From: an uncultured Collinsella sp.
GTDB lineage: Bacteria > Actinomycetota > Coriobacteriia > Coriobacteriales > Coriobacteriaceae
Reading direction: 5' to 3'
Length of the DNA: 54,010 nucleotides
NCBI GenBank assembly: GCA_900552705.1
Contig: USAX01000003.1
Location: forward strand, 1-54,010
A program made the translations under genes and the position numbers. Positions 8,144 to 16,364 of the stretch are shown here, one piece after another (the first letter of the stretch is position 1; the number at the start of each line of letters is the position of its first letter). The notes under the pieces are model-generated. The model saw only the letters and a list, made by a program, of their open reading frames with translations. It made no database searches and was not told the DNA's origin.

Positions 8144-8233
8144 AGATACCCACATGGAATTACATAGCTGCCAAAGAGCAGCCCTTCCTGTGGGTGTCTG
8201 GTCCGCTTTAAGCGGTCGGGCATCTATTTTTTT
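8144..8233 (+). promoter_or_regulatory. Transcription attenuator in the pyrR leader
   Basis: Two mutually exclusive stems can be drawn. Stem one joins AGATACCCACA (8144-8154) to TGTGGGTGTCT (8189-8199, one G-U pair) and encloses a small hairpin GCTGC/GCAGC (8167-8171, 8178-8182) with loop CAAAGA. Stem two is a terminator: 8191-8206 pairs with 8212-8226 (one bulge, several G-U pairs) and is followed by seven T residues (8227-8233). The 5' arm of the terminator overlaps the 3' arm of stem one, so the stems must compete. A possible -10 (TACACT, 8113-8118) lies upstream. The position just before pyrR makes this the expected PyrR/UMP-controlled attenuator. Confidence 0.78.
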
Positions 8234-8272
8234 GACTGTGTCAGCAGTCAAGACATGTGAGGAAGGAGATCG

Positions 8273-8857
8273 ATGGGCACGACTTCCCCCAAGGCGGTCA
8301 TCATGGACGAGACCGCCGTCAATCGAGCGATGACCCGCATCGCGCACGAGATTCTCGAGCGCAACGAGGGCTGTGAAGACCTCGCTCTGGTCGGCATCGT
8401 CACGCGCGGCGACCTTCTGGCAAAGAAGCTCGCCGAGGAGATCAAGGAGATCGAGGGCGTCGACGTTCCGCTCGGCAGCCTGGACATCAGCTTCTACCGC
8501 GATGACTATGCGACCAATTTCGCTCCCGCGATCCACGCTACCAACATTCCCTTCAGCGTCGACGGCAAGCGCGTCGTGCTGGTGGACGACATCCTGTATA
8601 CGGGCCGTACTATCCGCGCCGCTCTGGATGCCGTCATGGACTTGGGCCGTCCGAGCCGCATCGAGCTGGCAGTTCTCGTTGACCGCGGTCACCGTGAGCT
8701 CCCCATCTCGCCGGACTTTGTCGGCAAGAACGTTCCCTCGTCGCATGAGGAGAACGTGCACCTATATATGAAGGAAGTCGACGGCCACACCGCCGTCGAG
8801 ATTAACGACGTCGCGCCGGGTTCCCACGTGGGCTCCGCGCCGCTGGGAGGTGAGTAG
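8273..8857 (+). CDS. pyrR: Bifunctional pyr operon attenuator protein / uracil phosphoribosyltransferase
   Basis: PyrR binds pyr mRNA in the presence of UMP to force termination in the leader, and has weak uracil phosphoribosyltransferase activity. The 194-residue protein has the PRPP-binding signature VVLVDDILYTGRTIRAAL and the upstream GIVTRGDLLAKKL motif typical of PyrR. The C-terminal extension past VEINDVAPG adds a short tail. The ATG at 8273 has GGAAGGAG upstream. It opens the operon behind an attenuator and its end overlaps pyrB by eight bases, implying translational coupling. Confidence 0.95.
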   Translation: MGTTSPKAVIMDETAVNRAMTRIAHEILERNEGCEDLALVGIVTRGDLLAKKLAEEIKEIEGVDVPLGSLDISFYRDDYATNFAPAIHATNIPFSVDGKRVVLVDDILYTGRTIRAALDAVMDLGRPSRIELAVLVDRGHRELPISPDFVGKNVPSSHEENVHLYMKEVDGHTAVEINDVAPGSHVGSAPLGGE

Positions 8858-9806
8858 TACCGTGGCGTTCAACCATAAGCACCTGATCGACATTACCGAG
8901 TACTCCGAAGAGGACATCAAGCTCATCCTCGAGACCGCCAAGGCGTTCTCTGAGGTCAACGAGCGTGCGATCAAGAAGGTCCCCACGCTCAAGGGCAAGA
9001 CCATCGTCAACATGTTCAACGAGCCCTCGACGCGCACCCGCAGCTCCTTCGAGCTCGCCGAGAAGCGCCTTTCGGCCGACAGCCTCAACTTTGGCGGCTC
9101 CTCGACCTCCACGGTCAAGGGCGAGAGCCTCGTCGACACCGTCGAGACCCTCAACGCCTACAAGATTGATTGCATCGTCGTTCGCGATAAGCACGCCGGT
9201 GCTCCCTACATCGTCACGCAGAACTCGCCCGCGAGCGTCATCTGCGCCGGCGACGGCAAGCACAACCACCCCACGCAGGCCCTGCTCGACCTGTACACCA
9301 TCTGGGAGCACAAGGGTGACTTCCACGGTCTGAAGGTCGCCGTCGTCGGCGATATCGCGCACTCCCGCGTGTGCGGCTCGCTGATCCCCGCCCTTAAGAT
9401 CATGGGCTGCGAGACCTACGCTGTCGCCCCCGGCACGCTGCTGCCGCCGGCGCCCGAGGTTCTGGGTTGCGACCACGTGACGAGCGACCTCGATTCCGTC
9501 CTGCCCGAGCTGGACGTCGTCTACATGTTGCGCGTGCAGCAGGAGCGCCTCGAGGGCGCACCGTTCCCCACGATTCGTGAGTACCACAAGCTCTTCGGTC
9601 TGACCAAGGACCGCGAGAAGCTCATGAAGCCCGATGCGATTATCTGCCACCCGGGCCCCATCAACCGCGGCGTTGAGTTCGACTCCTATATGGCCGACCA
9701 CCCGCAACGCTCCGTCATCCTGGAGCAGGTCTACGCCGGTATCTGCGTGCGTATGGCTATCCTGTATCTGCTGCTTGGAGGTGCCGATAATGGCCTTGCT
9801 TCTTAA
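8850..9806 (+). CDS. pyrB: Aspartate carbamoyltransferase, catalytic chain
   Basis: PyrB joins carbamoyl phosphate and aspartate, the committed step of pyrimidine synthesis. The 318-residue chain has the carbamoyl-phosphate motif FNEPSTRTRSSFE, the HPTQALLDLYTI motif, GDIAHSRV, and MLRVQQER with the late HPGPINRG loop. The start is a GTG at 8850 inside the end of pyrR, with GGGAGG just before it; a second GTG at 8862 is also possible. No regulatory chain gene (pyrI) is present, so control is more likely at transcription through PyrR. It overlaps pyrC by 17 bases. Confidence 0.96.
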   Translation: MSSTVAFNHKHLIDITEYSEEDIKLILETAKAFSEVNERAIKKVPTLKGKTIVNMFNEPSTRTRSSFELAEKRLSADSLNFGGSSTSTVKGESLVDTVETLNAYKIDCIVVRDKHAGAPYIVTQNSPASVICAGDGKHNHPTQALLDLYTIWEHKGDFHGLKVAVVGDIAHSRVCGSLIPALKIMGCETYAVAPGTLLPPAPEVLGCDHVTSDLDSVLPELDVVYMLRVQQERLEGAPFPTIREYHKLFGLTKDREKLMKPDAIICHPGPINRGVEFDSYMADHPQRSVILEQVYAGICVRMAILYLLLGGADNGLAS

Positions 9807-11079
9807 GAATGCCCACGTCGTCGATCCGTCCGTCGAGCTTGACGGTGTCGTCGACGTCCTGATCGACGGTGACAAGATCGCCGAGGTCGGCGAGAACCTC
9901 GCCGCCGAGGGAGCCGAGGTCCGCGACCTTTCCGGCAAGTATCTCGTCCCCGGCCTGGTGGATATGCACGTGCATCTGCGCGAGCCTGGCTACGAGGTCA
10001 AAGAGGACATCGAGAGCGGCACCCGCGCTGCTGCCAAGGGCGGCTTCACCGGCGTGTGCGCCATGCCCAACACCGATCCCGTCACCGATAACGGCACCGT
10101 CGTGGAGTTCGTCAAGTCCCGCGCTGCCGAGGTCGGCCACTGCCGCGTCTATCCGTCGGGCGCCATGACCCGCGGTCTTAAGGGCGAGGCCATGTCCGAG
10201 ATGGGCGATATGGTCGCCCACGGCGCCGTCGCCTTCACCGACGATGGTCGCGGCGTGCAGGGCGCGGGCATGCTCCGTCGCTGCATGGACTACGGCAAGA
10301 TGTTCGGCAAGGTCTTTATGAGCCACTGCCAGGACGAGGATCTGGTCGGCCACGGCCAGATCAACGAGGGCAAGGTCTCGACCCGTCTGGCCCTCGAGGG
10401 TTGGCCGGCCGCCGGCGAGGAGCTTCAGATTGCCCGCGACATCGAGATTGCCAAGCTGACCGGTGCCAAGCTGCACATCCAGCACATCTCCACCGCTCAT
10501 GGCCTGGAGCTCGTGCGTGCCGGTAAGGCTGCCGGTGTCCAGGTGACCTGCGAGGCCACCCCGCACCACATGTTCCTGACCGAGAACGACCTGGACGAGA
10601 CCTACAACACCTCGCTCAAGGTCAATCCGCCGCTGCGCACTGACGAGGATGCCGAGGCCATCCGTCAGGGTGTCATCGACGGTACCGTCGACGCTATCGT
10701 TACCGACCACGCTCCCCACACCCCGTGGGAGAAGGCCCGCGAGTTCGAGCTCGCGCCCTTTGGAATGATTGGCCTCGAGACTTCGCTGTCGCTCGTGCTC
10801 ACTGAGCTGGTCAACACGGGCAAGATGAGCGTGAGCCGCATGGTCGAGCTCATGGCCATCAAGCCGCGTGAGATTCTGGGCCTCGATCAGGTTCAGGTCA
10901 AGGCGGGCTCTGTCGCCGACCTGACCGTGTTCGACCCCTCCGCAACCTGGACGGTTGGCGAGGACGGTTACGAGTCGCGCGCCGAGAACTCCGGTTTTGC
11001 CGGCCGCACGCTCACCGGTCGTGCCACCGATGTATTTGTCGGCGGTAAACAGACGCTTGCCGACGGCTGCATCTGCTAG
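9790..11079 (+). CDS. pyrC: Dihydroorotase (class I)
   Basis: PyrC cyclises carbamoyl-aspartate to dihydroorotate. From the ATG at 9790 (MALLLKNAHVVDPS) the protein has 429 residues, the length of class I zinc enzymes. Metal ligands are seen in VDMHVHLREPG, in the HIQHIST region, and in the catalytic-Asp motif TDHAPHT. A longer in-frame extension is rejected because it lies wholly inside pyrB. GGAGG is placed just before the ATG. A GC hairpin after the gene may lower transcription of the downstream pyrK-pyrD-pyrF part. Confidence 0.96.
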   Translation: MALLLKNAHVVDPSVELDGVVDVLIDGDKIAEVGENLAAEGAEVRDLSGKYLVPGLVDMHVHLREPGYEVKEDIESGTRAAAKGGFTGVCAMPNTDPVTDNGTVVEFVKSRAAEVGHCRVYPSGAMTRGLKGEAMSEMGDMVAHGAVAFTDDGRGVQGAGMLRRCMDYGKMFGKVFMSHCQDEDLVGHGQINEGKVSTRLALEGWPAAGEELQIARDIEIAKLTGAKLHIQHISTAHGLELVRAGKAAGVQVTCEATPHHMFLTENDLDETYNTSLKVNPPLRTDEDAEAIRQGVIDGTVDAIVTDHAPHTPWEKAREFELAPFGMIGLETSLSLVLTELVNTGKMSVSRMVELMAIKPREILGLDQVQVKAGSVADLTVFDPSATWTVGEDGYESRAENSGFAGRTLTGRATDVFVGGKQTLADGCIC

Positions 11080-11099
11080 CATAGCCTTATCGCTTTTGT

Positions 11100-11131
11100 G
11101 CGCGGCGCCCTTGCGGTGCCGCGCTTTCTGT
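11100..11131 (+). terminator. Internal hairpin terminator between pyrC and pyrK
   Basis: GCGCGGCGCC (11100-11109) pairs with GGTGCCGCGC (11115-11124, one G-U) around a 5-nt loop, then TTTCTGTT. It lies inside the pyr operon in a 92-base gap and may act as a partial stop that sets the ratio of pyrRBC to pyrKDF. Confidence 0.65.
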
Positions 11132-11171
11132 TCGTTTAGACCATGCAACCGCATGGGGGATTGGAGCGTCT

Positions 11172-11963
11172 ATGCCCACACCTTCCACTGCACGCATGCA
11201 CGACTTCGAGGTCGTCTCGAACCGGGAGATCGCCGACGGCATCTTCTCGCTCGTTATCTCGGCCCCCAAGCTTGCAAGTGCGCTCAAGCCCGGTCAGTTT
11301 GTGAACATCGCCGTCCCCGGCGATGCGTCTTCTCTGCTTCGTGTGCCCTTGAGTTTCTACCGCGCCGACGCCGAGGCCGGCACCGTCGAGCTGTGGTACG
11401 CCGTCGTGGGCGACGATACCCGCCGTTTGTCCCAGATGGGCCCTGGCTCCACCTCTAACCTGTTGGGCCCCGGTGGCCGTGGCTGGATGGTACCCGAGGG
11501 CACCAGGAAGGCACTGCTCGTCGCCGGTGGCATCGGCGTTCCGCCTGTGCTGTGTCTTGCCGGCATGCTTGCCGAGCAGGGTGTTGATGTGGACGTGTGC
11601 CTGGGCTTTGGCACCGCTTCCAAGGCTGTGGGTGTCGATGAGTTCCGTGCGCTGGGCGCCACGGTTAACGTGTGCACCGACGACGGTTCGCTCGGCACGC
11701 ACGGTTTTTGCACCGATCCGGCAGCCGAGCTGCTTGGAGAGGGCGGCTACGACTACGTCGCCAGCTGCGGCCCCGCCGTCATGATGAAGAAGGTCGCCGC
11801 CGCTGCCGCCGAGGCCGGTGTGTACTGCGAGGTGTCGCTCGAACGCATGATGAGCTGTGGCTTTGGCGCCTGCAACACCTGCAATGTCGAGACGGTCGAC
11901 GGTATGAAGGGTGCTTGTATGTGCGGCCCCGTGTTCGATGCTTCCAAGGTGGTGGTCTTCTAG
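11172..11963 (+). CDS. pyrK: Dihydroorotate dehydrogenase, electron-transfer subunit
   Basis: PyrK passes electrons from the FMN subunit PyrD to NAD+ through FAD and a [2Fe-2S] cluster. The 263-residue protein has the N-terminal FAD-binding barrel (RVPLSFYRAD), the nucleotide-binding fold LLVAGGIGVPP, and the C-terminal cluster-binding cysteines in MSCGFGACNTC followed by CMCG. The ATG at 11172 has GGAG seven bases upstream. It overlaps the pyrD start (TAGTG), as expected for a stoichiometric 1B heterotetramer. Confidence 0.95.
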   Translation: MPTPSTARMHDFEVVSNREIADGIFSLVISAPKLASALKPGQFVNIAVPGDASSLLRVPLSFYRADAEAGTVELWYAVVGDDTRRLSQMGPGSTSNLLGPGGRGWMVPEGTRKALLVAGGIGVPPVLCLAGMLAEQGVDVDVCLGFGTASKAVGVDEFRALGATVNVCTDDGSLGTHGFCTDPAAELLGEGGYDYVASCGPAVMMKKVAAAAAEAGVYCEVSLERMMSCGFGACNTCNVETVDGMKGACMCGPVFDASKVVVF

Positions 11964-12886
11964 TGGGTACCGTGAACATGGCCGTCGATTTCGGCGGCGT
12001 CAAGATGCAGAACCCCATTAACACCGCAGCCGGTACCTTTGGCTACGGTTGGCAGTTCCAGAACTTCTTTGATGTTTCCCAGCTGGGCGCCATCACCACC
12101 AAGGGTTGCGCTGCCGAGCCCTGGCCCGGCAATCCCGCGCCCCGCATGGCCGAGATTCCCGGCGGTATGATCAACTCCGTGGGTCTTCAGAACCCCGGCG
12201 TGGCCGCCTTTGCCCGCGAGTCCGGTCCGTGGCTCGAACAGCTGTCCAAGGACGGCTGCCAGGTCATCTGTCAGGTTGCCGGTCACTCCGTTGACGAGTT
12301 TGTCCGCGCACTCGAGATGTATGTCGAGCTGTGCCCCTGGGCTGCCGGCTACGAGATCAACGTGAGCTGCCCTAATATCGCCGCCGGCGGTGCCGCCATG
12401 GGCTCCACGCCCGAGGGCGCCTCTTCCGTTATGGCTGCTTGCCGCAAGGTGACCGATAAGCCGCTGTTCGTGAAGATGGCGCCGGTCAACGTCGCCGAGA
12501 TCGCCAAGGCCCTCGAGGCTGCCGGCGCCGACGGCCTTTCGGTCATCAACTCCATCCAGGGCATGGCCATCGACGTCCATACCCGCAAGTCCCGCGTGGC
12601 CAAGCCCAAGGGCGGCCTTTCGGGCCCGCTGTGCCACCACATCGCCGTGCGCATGGTCTGGGAGGTTGCCCAGGCCGTCGATATCCCCATCAACGGTGTC
12701 GGCGGTGTCATGACTGGCGAGGATGCGGCTGAGTTTATCCTGGCCGGCGCCACCTGCGTGTCGGTCGGCATGGCCAACTTCGTCGATCCGTGCGCTTCGC
12801 TTAAGATCGCGCATGAGCTCGAGGCCTGGGCCGAGTCCCAGGGCGTAAAGGACATCAACGAGCTGGTGGGTGCTTTCGAATGCTAG
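11963..12886 (+). CDS. pyrD: Dihydroorotate dehydrogenase, class 1B catalytic subunit
   Basis: PyrDB oxidises dihydroorotate to orotate with FMN. The GTG at 11963 overlaps the pyrK stop and gives 307 residues, the normal length. AAGGTGG before it serves as ribosome site, while the later ATG at 11978 has none. Motifs are NPINTAAGTFGYG, GGMINSVGLQNPG, INVSCPN, and INGVGGVMTGEDAAEF near the FMN phosphate. The presence of pyrK next door defines class 1B, the NAD-dependent form usual in anaerobic Gram-positives. Confidence 0.95.
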   Translation: MGTVNMAVDFGGVKMQNPINTAAGTFGYGWQFQNFFDVSQLGAITTKGCAAEPWPGNPAPRMAEIPGGMINSVGLQNPGVAAFARESGPWLEQLSKDGCQVICQVAGHSVDEFVRALEMYVELCPWAAGYEINVSCPNIAAGGAAMGSTPEGASSVMAACRKVTDKPLFVKMAPVNVAEIAKALEAAGADGLSVINSIQGMAIDVHTRKSRVAKPKGGLSGPLCHHIAVRMVWEVAQAVDIPINGVGGVMTGEDAAEFILAGATCVSVGMANFVDPCASLKIAHELEAWAESQGVKDINELVGAFEC

Positions 12887-13596
12887 AGAATGATGCCCGC
12901 GACCGTGTTATCGTCGCCCTCGACTGCGACCGTGAGCGCGCGCTCGAGCTCGCCCACGAGCTTTCGGGCCATGCCGCCTGGCTCAAGGTCGGCATGACGC
13001 TCTATTACGCTGAGGGTCCCCAGATCGTCAAGACCTTTAAGGACCTTGGCTTTAAGGTCTTCCTCGACCTTAAGTTCCATGACATTCCGCATCAGGTGCG
13101 CGGCGCTGCCCGCTCGGCCTCGCTTGCCGGTGCCGACCTGCTTTCGGTCCACGGCCTGGGCTCGGGTGCTATGCTCGCTGCCTGCCGCGAGGGTGCCGAG
13201 GAGGCGCGTGAGGACCGCGCCAAACTCGTCGCCATCACCGTGCTCACGAGCATGAATCAGGATGCCTTGAGCGAGATCGGCGTCGAGTCTCCCGTGGCCG
13301 AGGAGGCCGCCCGCTTGGCAAAGCTTGCTCAGGCCAATGGCATCGATGGCATCGTGTGCTCACCGATGGAGGCTCACGACATGCGTGAGCTGCTGGGTCC
13401 TGATGCCCTGATCGTGACTCCGGGTGTGCGTCCGGTGGGTGCCGCCCTTGGTGACCAGTCCCGCGTGGCGACGCCTTCCCAGGCTATCGAGCGTGGCGCA
13501 AGCCACATTGTGGTGGGCCGTCCCATCACCGGTGCCGACGATCCGGTTGCCGCCTTTGACGCCATCGTCGCCGAGCTGGTCGAAAACGTTGCGTAA
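12880..13596 (+). CDS. pyrF: Orotidine 5'-phosphate decarboxylase
   Basis: PyrF makes UMP from OMP, the last step of de novo UMP synthesis. The 238-residue protein has VALDCD at the start, the catalytic DLKFHDIPHQV motif (Lys-Asp pair), VHGLGSG, TPGVRP and the closing VVGRPIT phosphate loop. It overlaps pyrD by seven bases. The orotate phosphoribosyltransferase gene pyrE, which supplies OMP, is not in this window. Confidence 0.97.
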   Translation: MLENDARDRVIVALDCDRERALELAHELSGHAAWLKVGMTLYYAEGPQIVKTFKDLGFKVFLDLKFHDIPHQVRGAARSASLAGADLLSVHGLGSGAMLAACREGAEEAREDRAKLVAITVLTSMNQDALSEIGVESPVAEEAARLAKLAQANGIDGIVCSPMEAHDMRELLGPDALIVTPGVRPVGAALGDQSRVATPSQAIERGASHIVVGRPITGADDPVAAFDAIVAELVENVA

Positions 13597-13641
13597 AAGA
13601 TTCCCCTAAGTCACCACTTTTGGGTCTCATTAGCACAAAAT

Positions 13642-13699
13642 AGCCCCTGTGCCTGCGTAAACTTTCCCATCCTTTGTGTGGAATCGCAGGTCAGGGGCT
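13642..13699 (+). terminator. Long hairpin after pyrF
   Basis: AGCCCCTG-TG-CCTGCG (13642-13657) pairs with CGCAGG-T-CAGGGGCT (13685-13699), 14 bp with a small internal loop and a 27-nt loop. TAACTTTG follows, a poor T-run. An overlapping alternative pairs CACAAA (13634-13639) with TTTGTG (13673-13678). It probably ends the pyr operon, though a regulatory role for the mihF leader cannot be excluded. Confidence 0.5.
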
Positions 13700-13835
13700 T
13701 AACTTTGGGCGCAGTATATTGCACTTTTTGCGGGTATCGTCTAACCTATGGAGCCGCGATTAGGCATTTTGTACGTTCTACGTGCTAAAATGCCAATTAT
13801 TGAATCAGATATAACCCAACTATTTGGAGGTACGA

Positions 13836-14144
13836 ATGGCACTCCCTCAGCTTACCGACGAGCAGCGCAAGCAGGCTCTTGAGAAGGCTGCTGCCGCACG
13901 TCACGCCCGCGCTGAGCTTCGCGAGCAGATCAAGAAGGGCGAGAAGTCCCTCGAGTCCGTGCTCAACTCCGATGACCCCATCGCTTCCCGCATGAAGGTT
14001 TCCACCCTCATCGAGTCTCTCCCCGGTTATGGCAAGGCCAAGGCCGCCAAGATCATGGAGGAGCTCGGTATCTCCGCTACTCGTCGCGTCCAGGGCCTCG
14101 GTGTCCGTCAGCGCGAGCAGCTCCTCGAGCAGCTGACCAAATAA
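13836..14144 (+). CDS. mihF: Integration host factor, actinobacterial type
   Basis: mIHF is a small nucleoid-associated DNA-binding protein of Actinobacteria, unrelated in fold to the IHF of proteobacteria. The 102-residue product starts MALPQLTDEQRKQALEKAA. It carries the family core SLPGYGKAKAAKIMEELGI, a helix-hairpin-helix-like segment, near residues 63-82. The ATG at 13836 is preferred because TGGAGG lies just upstream. Placement directly before gmk and rpoZ is the standard actinobacterial order and supports both the name and the lineage of the window. Confidence 0.93.
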   Translation: MALPQLTDEQRKQALEKAAAARHARAELREQIKKGEKSLESVLNSDDPIASRMKVSTLIESLPGYGKAKAAKIMEELGISATRRVQGLGVRQREQLLEQLTK

Positions 14145-14714
14145 GTGAGCGCTCAGGATTCCAAGCTCTTTGTGATTTCTGGACCGTCAGGCGCAGGCAA
14201 GGGTACGCTCGTCACTCGTGTGCGCGAGCGCCGCTCGAACCTGGGTCTGACGGTTTCGGCTACCACGCGAGCACCACGCAAAGGTGAGGTCGACGGTGTC
14301 AACTACTTTTTTCTGACGCGCGAGGAGTTCGACCGCCGCGTGGCAAACGGTGAGTTTGTTGAGTGGGCCGAGGTCCACGGTAACTGCTACGGCACGTTGG
14401 TGAGCGAGGTCACATCCAAGCTCGCCTCGGGCTCGTCTCTGATTTTGGAGATCGATGTCCAGGGCGCCCTGCAGGTGAAGGAGCGTTTCCCCGAGGCCGT
14501 GCTGATCTTTATCAAGCCGCCTTCGCTTGAGGTGCTCCGCGAGCGTCTAGTCGGTCGCGGTACCGAGACGCCCGAGACGATTGAGCTGCGTATGGCAAAC
14601 GCCGCCGATGAGCTTGCCCTTGCCGACCGCTACGACGACGTCGTGGTGAATGACGATCTCGACCGCGCGACCGATGAGCTCGTTCGCGTTCTCGATATGC
14701 ATGAAAGGATCTGA
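14145..14714 (+). CDS. gmk: Guanylate kinase
   Basis: Gmk phosphorylates GMP to GDP. The 189-residue protein has the P-loop SGPSGAGKGTL near residue 12, the GMP-binding region TTRAPRKGEVDGVNYFF, and the lid region RLVGRGTETPE. It begins with GTG immediately after the mihF stop, so translation is likely coupled to mihF; no separate ribosome site stands out. Confidence 0.96.
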   Translation: MSAQDSKLFVISGPSGAGKGTLVTRVRERRSNLGLTVSATTRAPRKGEVDGVNYFFLTREEFDRRVANGEFVEWAEVHGNCYGTLVSEVTSKLASGSSLILEIDVQGALQVKERFPEAVLIFIKPPSLEVLRERLVGRGTETPETIELRMANAADELALADRYDDVVVNDDLDRATDELVRVLDMHERI

Positions 14715-14719
14715 GGTCC

Positions 14720-15001
14720 GTGTCCGTTGTAAAGCCTTGCATTGACGATCTTCTGGAGAAGACCGATCACAACCGCTTCCTGCTCGCTTCGCTTGCCTCC
14801 AAGCGCGCCTGCGACATCAATAGCATGCTGCGTGGCCAGCACAACCGCGTGCTTGCCGTCCAGGATGTTGATGACATCACCATCGGGCTTTCCGGTGCCG
14901 ATACCATCTCGATGGCTATGGACGAGATTGTCGACGGCGACATCTCTTACGACGAGGCCCGTTACGAGAAGGCGCTCGGCCACAAGGTTGCTGAAGCCTA
15001 A
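14720..15001 (+). CDS. rpoZ: RNA polymerase omega subunit
   Basis: Omega assists assembly of the beta-prime subunit of RNA polymerase. The 93-residue product has an N-terminal segment typical of RpoZ (CIDDLLEKTDHNRFLLASLASKR, then a RARQIN-like RACDIN motif). The start is a GTG at 14720 with AAAGGATCTGAGG before it. It sits between gmk and thiI; the gmk-rpoZ pair is conserved across Actinobacteria. The C-terminal half is acidic and specific to this lineage. Confidence 0.9.
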   Translation: MSVVKPCIDDLLEKTDHNRFLLASLASKRACDINSMLRGQHNRVLAVQDVDDITIGLSGADTISMAMDEIVDGDISYDEARYEKALGHKVAEA

Positions 15002-16246
15002 ATGGCGGCTCGCGTCTGCCTAGTCCACTATCACGAGGTTGGGCTGAAGGGCAAGAACCGCGCACATTTTGAGCATATCCTCATGGATAACATCAAGGCG
15101 GCCTTGGCCGCCTTTTCCGTGAACGCCGTGTCTCGAATTTCCGGTTATATCCTCGTGACCTTTAACGAGCATCAGGCCGACGAGGCGGCGCGTGTCATCC
15201 GCACCGTCCCCGGCGTTGCCCGTGTGTCTTTGGCGTATCACACCAACCGCGACCCGCAGGAGTACTGCGCCGCCGCTGTGAAGGCGCTGCGCGAGTTTGG
15301 TTCCTTCGATTCGTTTAAGGTGCACGCCAAGCGCTCCAATACTGACTATGAGCTCACCTCGATCGATATCAATCGACAGGTTGGCGAGGTGCTGTGTGAG
15401 GCGTTTCCCGATAAAAAGGTCCAGATGCACGACCCCGACGCGATGGTGCACGTTCTGGTGGTTCAGGGTAGTGTCTACGTGTATGCGCGCTCCCAGCGCG
15501 GCGTTGGCGGCCTTCCGGTGGGTTCTGCCGGCAAGGTCGTGACGCTGCTGTCGTCGGGTATCGATTCTCCGGTGGCGACCTGGATGCTCGCGCGTCGCGG
15601 CGCGGTGTGCGTGCCGGTGCATTTCTCCGGTCGTCCGCAGACGCCCGACACGAGTGAATACCTGGTGCAGGACATCATCCGTGCGCTTGAGCCGGGTGTC
15701 CAGATCGGCCGCCTGTACGTGGTGCCGTTTGGCGACTGCCAGCGTGAGATTTCGGTCACCTGTCCCAGCAACCTGCGCGTTATCATGTATCGCCGCGTTA
15801 TGTATTCGGTTGCTGAGCGCATTGCACACATCGAGGGTGCCAGGGCCATCGTTACGGGCGAATCGCTTGGGCAGGTTGCCTCCCAAACGCTTGAGAACAT
15901 CATGGCCGTCAACGAAGCCGTGAAGATTCCCGTGTTCCGTCCTCTCATCGGTTCGGACAAGCAGGAGATCATCGTGCGCGCCGAGGAGATCGGTACCTTC
16001 GATATCTCGACTGAGGCCGCTCCCGACTGCTGTACGCTGTTTATGCCGCGTCGTCCCGAGACGCACGCTAAACTCGATGCCGTGCATGAGGCCTGGGAAC
16101 TGTTTGATCATGAGGAGATGATTGAGCGCCTGCTCAAGCAGACAGAGTACATCGACTTCGAGAGCAACACATATAAGGCCCCTAAGACCTTAAAACGCAA
16201 ACATTCGGAGCTTGCTCCGCGTGAGATTTACCAAGATTACGAGTAA
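15002..16246 (+). CDS. thiI: tRNA 4-thiouridine synthetase
   Basis: ThiI adenylates U8 of tRNA and transfers sulfur to form 4-thiouridine; in many bacteria it also feeds thiamine thiazole synthesis. The 414-residue length fits the short form without a rhodanese domain. There is an N-terminal ferredoxin-like/THUMP region (about 1-165), then the PP-loop ATP pyrophosphatase LLSSGIDSPVATWM near residue 184. The loop reads SSGIDSP, so its second position is Ser where SGGIDSP is common. The late CC pair in APDCCTLF aligns with the region of the functional Cys. The ATG at 15002 directly follows the rpoZ stop. Confidence 0.94.
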   Translation: MAARVCLVHYHEVGLKGKNRAHFEHILMDNIKAALAAFSVNAVSRISGYILVTFNEHQADEAARVIRTVPGVARVSLAYHTNRDPQEYCAAAVKALREFGSFDSFKVHAKRSNTDYELTSIDINRQVGEVLCEAFPDKKVQMHDPDAMVHVLVVQGSVYVYARSQRGVGGLPVGSAGKVVTLLSSGIDSPVATWMLARRGAVCVPVHFSGRPQTPDTSEYLVQDIIRALEPGVQIGRLYVVPFGDCQREISVTCPSNLRVIMYRRVMYSVAERIAHIEGARAIVTGESLGQVASQTLENIMAVNEAVKIPVFRPLIGSDKQEIIVRAEEIGTFDISTEAAPDCCTLFMPRRPETHAKLDAVHEAWELFDHEEMIERLLKQTEYIDFESNTYKAPKTLKRKHSELAPREIYQDYE

Positions 16247-16257
16247 ATTTGTGCATA

Positions 16258-16290
16258 GACCGACGATGCGCCTGCATCGTCGGTCTTTTG
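16258..16290 (+). terminator. Rho-independent terminator after thiI
   Basis: GACCGACGATGC (16258-16269) pairs perfectly with GCATCGTCGGTC (16274-16285) around GCCT, followed by TTTTG. It ends the mihF-gmk-rpoZ-thiI unit. Confidence 0.88.
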
Positions 16291-16364
16291 CCATCTGGGC
16301 ATTTTGCGGCTAAGTGTTCATTTGCTGACGTGTGCCTGAATAAATGGACAGATTTGTGCAAGGT

